A DNA stretch of 7,803 nucleotides from JAJRVH01 sp964505995 (GTDB taxonomy: Bacteria > Pseudomonadota > Zetaproteobacteria > Mariprofundales > Mariprofundaceae). The number at the start of each line of letters is the position of its first letter. Position 1 is the stretch's first letter. The position numbers and the translations under genes are program-made. Location: assembly GCA_964505995.1 (NCBI GenBank), contig CAZDLB010000083.1:1-7803 (forward strand). The letters run 5' to 3'. The notes beneath the pieces are model-generated. The model ran no database searches. It was not told where the DNA came from and worked only from the letters and a program-made list of their open reading frames with translations. Positions 6,093-7,803 of the stretch are shown here, in pieces.

Positions 6093-6685
6093 TGCGCGTG
6101 CTGCTTGCAGGCATCCTGATGCTTCTGTCCGGCTGCGAGGTCGTGCCGATGATCGCGGCCATCCCAAGCGCGATCGTCGAGCCGATCTTCGGCCAGTTCG
6201 GCAGCGAGGAACGCAGCCTGCCGATCTCGATGCGCACATCCCTGGTCGCGACCCAGCGGGCCCTGCGCGAGATGAAACTGAATGTCGATGTGCTGGAAAC
6301 CGACGAACACGGCTACAACATCGCCTTTGCCAACGAAACCCTGAATGGCGAGATCGAACTGCGGCAGCAGACCGAGAAGCTGACGACAATCGAGGTGCAG
6401 GTGCGCTCGAAGATTCGCAAGTCCTCGATCGAAACGGCCGTGCTCGATCTGATCGAGAAAAAGAGCAAAGGGGTTGGCCGACGCTCCCGCTTCGATTTTC
6501 GCGGCTATCACGAACTTCGGGAAAAACCCGACCTGCAGGCCAAAAAGCTCGGCTGGTACCGCCCGGGCGCGCTTCTGGAGGTCAGCCAGGTTCACAACAG
6601 ACCCGAATGGCTGAAACTGAAGCTGCCCTCCGGCAAACACGCCTATCTGCGGGGCAGCATTCAGCAGCATCGGAAAGGAAAGTGA
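6080..6685 (+). CDS. Lipoprotein with DUF3568-like domain and C-terminal bacterial SH3-like domain
   Basis: Function unknown. The 201-residue product begins with a classic lipoprotein signal, a hydrophobic run ending in LLSGC, so C19 should be lipidated. The next residue is E rather than D, which by the E. coli sorting rule would favour the outer membrane. Residues about 45-130 look like the DUF3568 family of small proteobacterial lipoproteins (SLVATQRALREMKLNV, ETLNGEIELRQQ, TIEVQVRSKIRKSS). Residues about 142-195 look like a bacterial SH3 domain (YHELREKPD, GWYRPGALLEVSQV, EWLKLKLPSG, AYLRGSI). Such domains often bind peptidoglycan or proteins. The gene overlaps ubiX by 13 bases and is followed after seven bases by ubiK, so it is co-transcribed with two quinone genes. 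The domain calls are by eye; the lipobox is firm. Confidence 0.85.
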   Translation: MGRMMRVLLAGILMLLSGCEVVPMIAAIPSAIVEPIFGQFGSEERSLPISMRTSLVATQRALREMKLNVDVLETDEHGYNIAFANETLNGEIELRQQTEKLTTIEVQVRSKIRKSSIETAVLDLIEKKSKGVGRRSRFDFRGYHELREKPDLQAKKLGWYRPGALLEVSQVHNRPEWLKLKLPSGKHAYLRGSIQQHRKGK

Positions 6686-6692
6686 GGAAAGC

Positions 6693-6947
6693 ATGAAACA
6701 AGGCAATCAGGGACTGGACGAGATCGCGGAGAAGATCGCGGCCGGCATCCAGATGCTGGGCGGTCTGAAACAGGGTGCGGAAGCGCAGGTTCGGCAGGTG
6801 GTCGAATCCGTGCTTTCCCAGTTCGATGTCGTCACGCATGAGCGGATGCAGGTGCAGGAGGCCATGCTGAAGAAGGCCCGCGAGGAGATGCAGGCGCTCG
6901 AGGCCCGCATCAGCCGGCTGGAAGCGCAGCTCAGACAAGGAAAATAG
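6693..6947 (+). CDS. ubiK: Ubiquinone biosynthesis accessory factor UbiK (YqiC/BMFP family)
   Basis: UbiK helps the aerobic Ubi complex make ubiquinone. In E. coli it is a membrane-associated oligomer that partners UbiJ. The 84-residue product has the family layout: an amphipathic N-terminal helix (LDEIAEKIAAGI), a second helix containing VRQVVESVLSQFDVVTHERM, equivalent to the E. coli LTRLDLVSREEF region, and a C-terminal coiled coil (residues about 55-82, QEAMLKKAREEMQALEARI then LEAQLRQ). The ribosome site AGGAAA, five bases from the ATG, overlaps the lipoprotein stop. The stop is immediately followed by the comM start with no gap. The neighbouring ubiX supports a role in quinone synthesis here. 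Short coiled-coil proteins can resemble each other, but the DVVT.E.....E pattern is characteristic. Confidence 0.9.
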   Translation: MKQGNQGLDEIAEKIAAGIQMLGGLKQGAEAQVRQVVESVLSQFDVVTHERMQVQEAMLKKAREEMQALEARISRLEAQLRQGK

Positions 6948-7803
6948 ATGCTGGCGCGGCTTGCATCCGCCACGCTTCGCGGCCTGGATGCCGAGGCGGT
7001 GGATGTCGAGGTCGATCTGTCGCGCGGCCTGCCCTGCTGGAATCTGGTCGGCCTGCCCGAAGCCGCCGTGCGCGAAGCGCGGGAACGGGTACGCTCAGCG
7101 CTCGTCAATGCCGGCTTCGAGTTCCCGTTGCGCCGCATCACGATCAATCTGGCGCCGGCCGACCGCAGAAAGGATGGCACGCATTTCGATCTGCCGATGG
7201 CCGTAGGGCTGCTGCTGGCCTCGGGGCAGATGCCGCAGCCGCAGCAGGCCATCCCCTTTCTGATCGGCGAGCTGTCGCTTGACGGCCGCCTGCATGCGGT
7301 GAGCGGCGCCCTGCCGCTGGCGCTTTTCGCCCGCGAGCGGGGACATGCGAGCATCATCGTTCCCAACGGCAATGCCGCGGAGCTTGCGGTCGTGGATCGC
7401 ATCGCGGTTCTGCCTGCAAGAAACCTGATCGATGTCGTCGCGCATCTTAGCGGTCGCAGCCGCCTAGCGCCCATCGAGCACGATGAATCGGTTGATGCCA
7501 GAGATCCGCGCGAGCTTCCCGACATGCGCGACATCCGCGGTCAGCATCAGGCGCGGCGCGCGCTGGAGATCGCCGCGGCCGGCGGCCATCATCTGCTGAT
7601 GAGCGGCTCGCCCGGGGTTGGCAAGAGCATGCTGGCCGCGCGCCTGCCGTCGATCCTGCCGTCCCTGACGCGGGATCAGGCGCTGGAGGTCGCACGCATC
7701 TACAGTGTGGCCGGCGATCATTCGCGGCCGCCGATGGCTACGTGGCCGCCGCTCAGGCGGCCGCATCATTCGGCTTCCGATGTCGCGATCATCGGCGGCG
7801 GCT
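6948..7803 (+). CDS. comM: ComM/YifB family Mg-chelatase-like AAA ATPase, 3' half outside the window
   Basis: ComM is a hexameric helicase that promotes branch migration during natural transformation; YifB is the name in non-competent species. The 285 codons present are about 55-60 percent of the usual 500-residue protein. Residues about 10-165 form the ChlI/Lon-like N-terminal domain, starting LARLASATLRGLDA and including GLPCWNLVGLPEAAVRE, INLAPADRRKDGTHFDLP and GELSLDGRL. The AAA domain begins near PDMRDIRGQHQARRALEIAA and has Walker A GSPGVGKS (residues 220-227) and HHSASDVAIIGGG at the edge. Walker B and the zinc-like region lie outside. The ribosome site AGGA is six bases from the ATG, which directly abuts the ubiK stop. 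The usual RPFR.PHH block reads PPLRRPHH. The reading frame is open throughout. Confidence 0.95.
   Translation, partial: MLARLASATLRGLDAEAVDVEVDLSRGLPCWNLVGLPEAAVREARERVRSALVNAGFEFPLRRITINLAPADRRKDGTHFDLPMAVGLLLASGQMPQPQQAIPFLIGELSLDGRLHAVSGALPLALFARERGHASIIVPNGNAAELAVVDRIAVLPARNLIDVVAHLSGRSRLAPIEHDESVDARDPRELPDMRDIRGQHQARRALEIAAAGGHHLLMSGSPGVGKSMLAARLPSILPSLTRDQALEVARIYSVAGDHSRPPMATWPPLRRPHHSASDVAIIGGG

Noticed and set aside
5857..6696. 279-codon plus-strand frame across the end of ubiX and the lipoprotein gene
   Set aside because: It is a shifted frame over two recognised genes, with an arginine- and cysteine-rich product typical of a shadow.
5990..6706. 238-codon minus-strand open frame opposite the lipoprotein gene
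   Set aside because: The sense gene has a lipobox, a good ribosome site and two domains. The antisense frame has none of these.
1..7803. Mobile element, CRISPR, defence or secondary-metabolite system
   Set aside because: I found no repeat array, transposase, integrase, tRNA or island-like composition break. All the genes are core envelope, quinone or DNA-uptake genes in a consistent base composition.

Overview
The window is a GC-rich piece of a Gram-negative proteobacterial chromosome. The proteins look most like gammaproteobacterial ones: the UbiX, KdsD, KdsC and LptB sequences carry the motifs and lengths of the E. coli and Pseudomonas proteins. I cannot name the genus. Every long open frame that I accept belongs to a recognised cell-envelope or housekeeping family. 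There is no RNA gene, CRISPR array, insertion sequence, prophage or toxin cassette.

Layout. On the minus strand at the left edge lies yajQ, missing only its last few codons. A 136-base divergent spacer (462-597) follows. A single plus-strand gene train then runs to the right edge: an OapA/LytM-type peptidoglycan endopeptidase (mepM-like), kdsD, kdsC, lptC, lptA, lptB, ubiX, a small SH3-bearing lipoprotein, ubiK, and the first half of comM (yifB). The largest gap in the train is about 35 bases, three junctions are ATGA stop/start overlaps, one pair overlaps by 13 bases and one has no gap at all. I see no terminator between the genes, so one long transcription unit starting in the 462-650 region is likely.

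How the genes work together. KdsD makes arabinose-5-phosphate and KdsC removes phosphate from Kdo-8-phosphate, so both feed Kdo synthesis for the lipopolysaccharide core. LptC, LptA and LptB are three parts of the machine that carries finished LPS across the periplasm. The leading endopeptidase cuts peptidoglycan cross-links and so joins wall expansion to the same block. The second half changes theme to ubiquinone: UbiX makes prenylated FMN for the UbiD decarboxylase and UbiK is an accessory factor of aerobic ubiquinone synthesis, with an uncharacterised lipoprotein between them. ComM is a helicase of natural transformation.

I looked for an undescribed system and do not see one. The most useful leads are the mixed LPS-export and ubiquinone gene train, the lipoprotein inside it, the absence of rpoN behind lptB, an uncertain start for the endopeptidase with a possible sigma-70 promoter, and a substituted motif in ComM.
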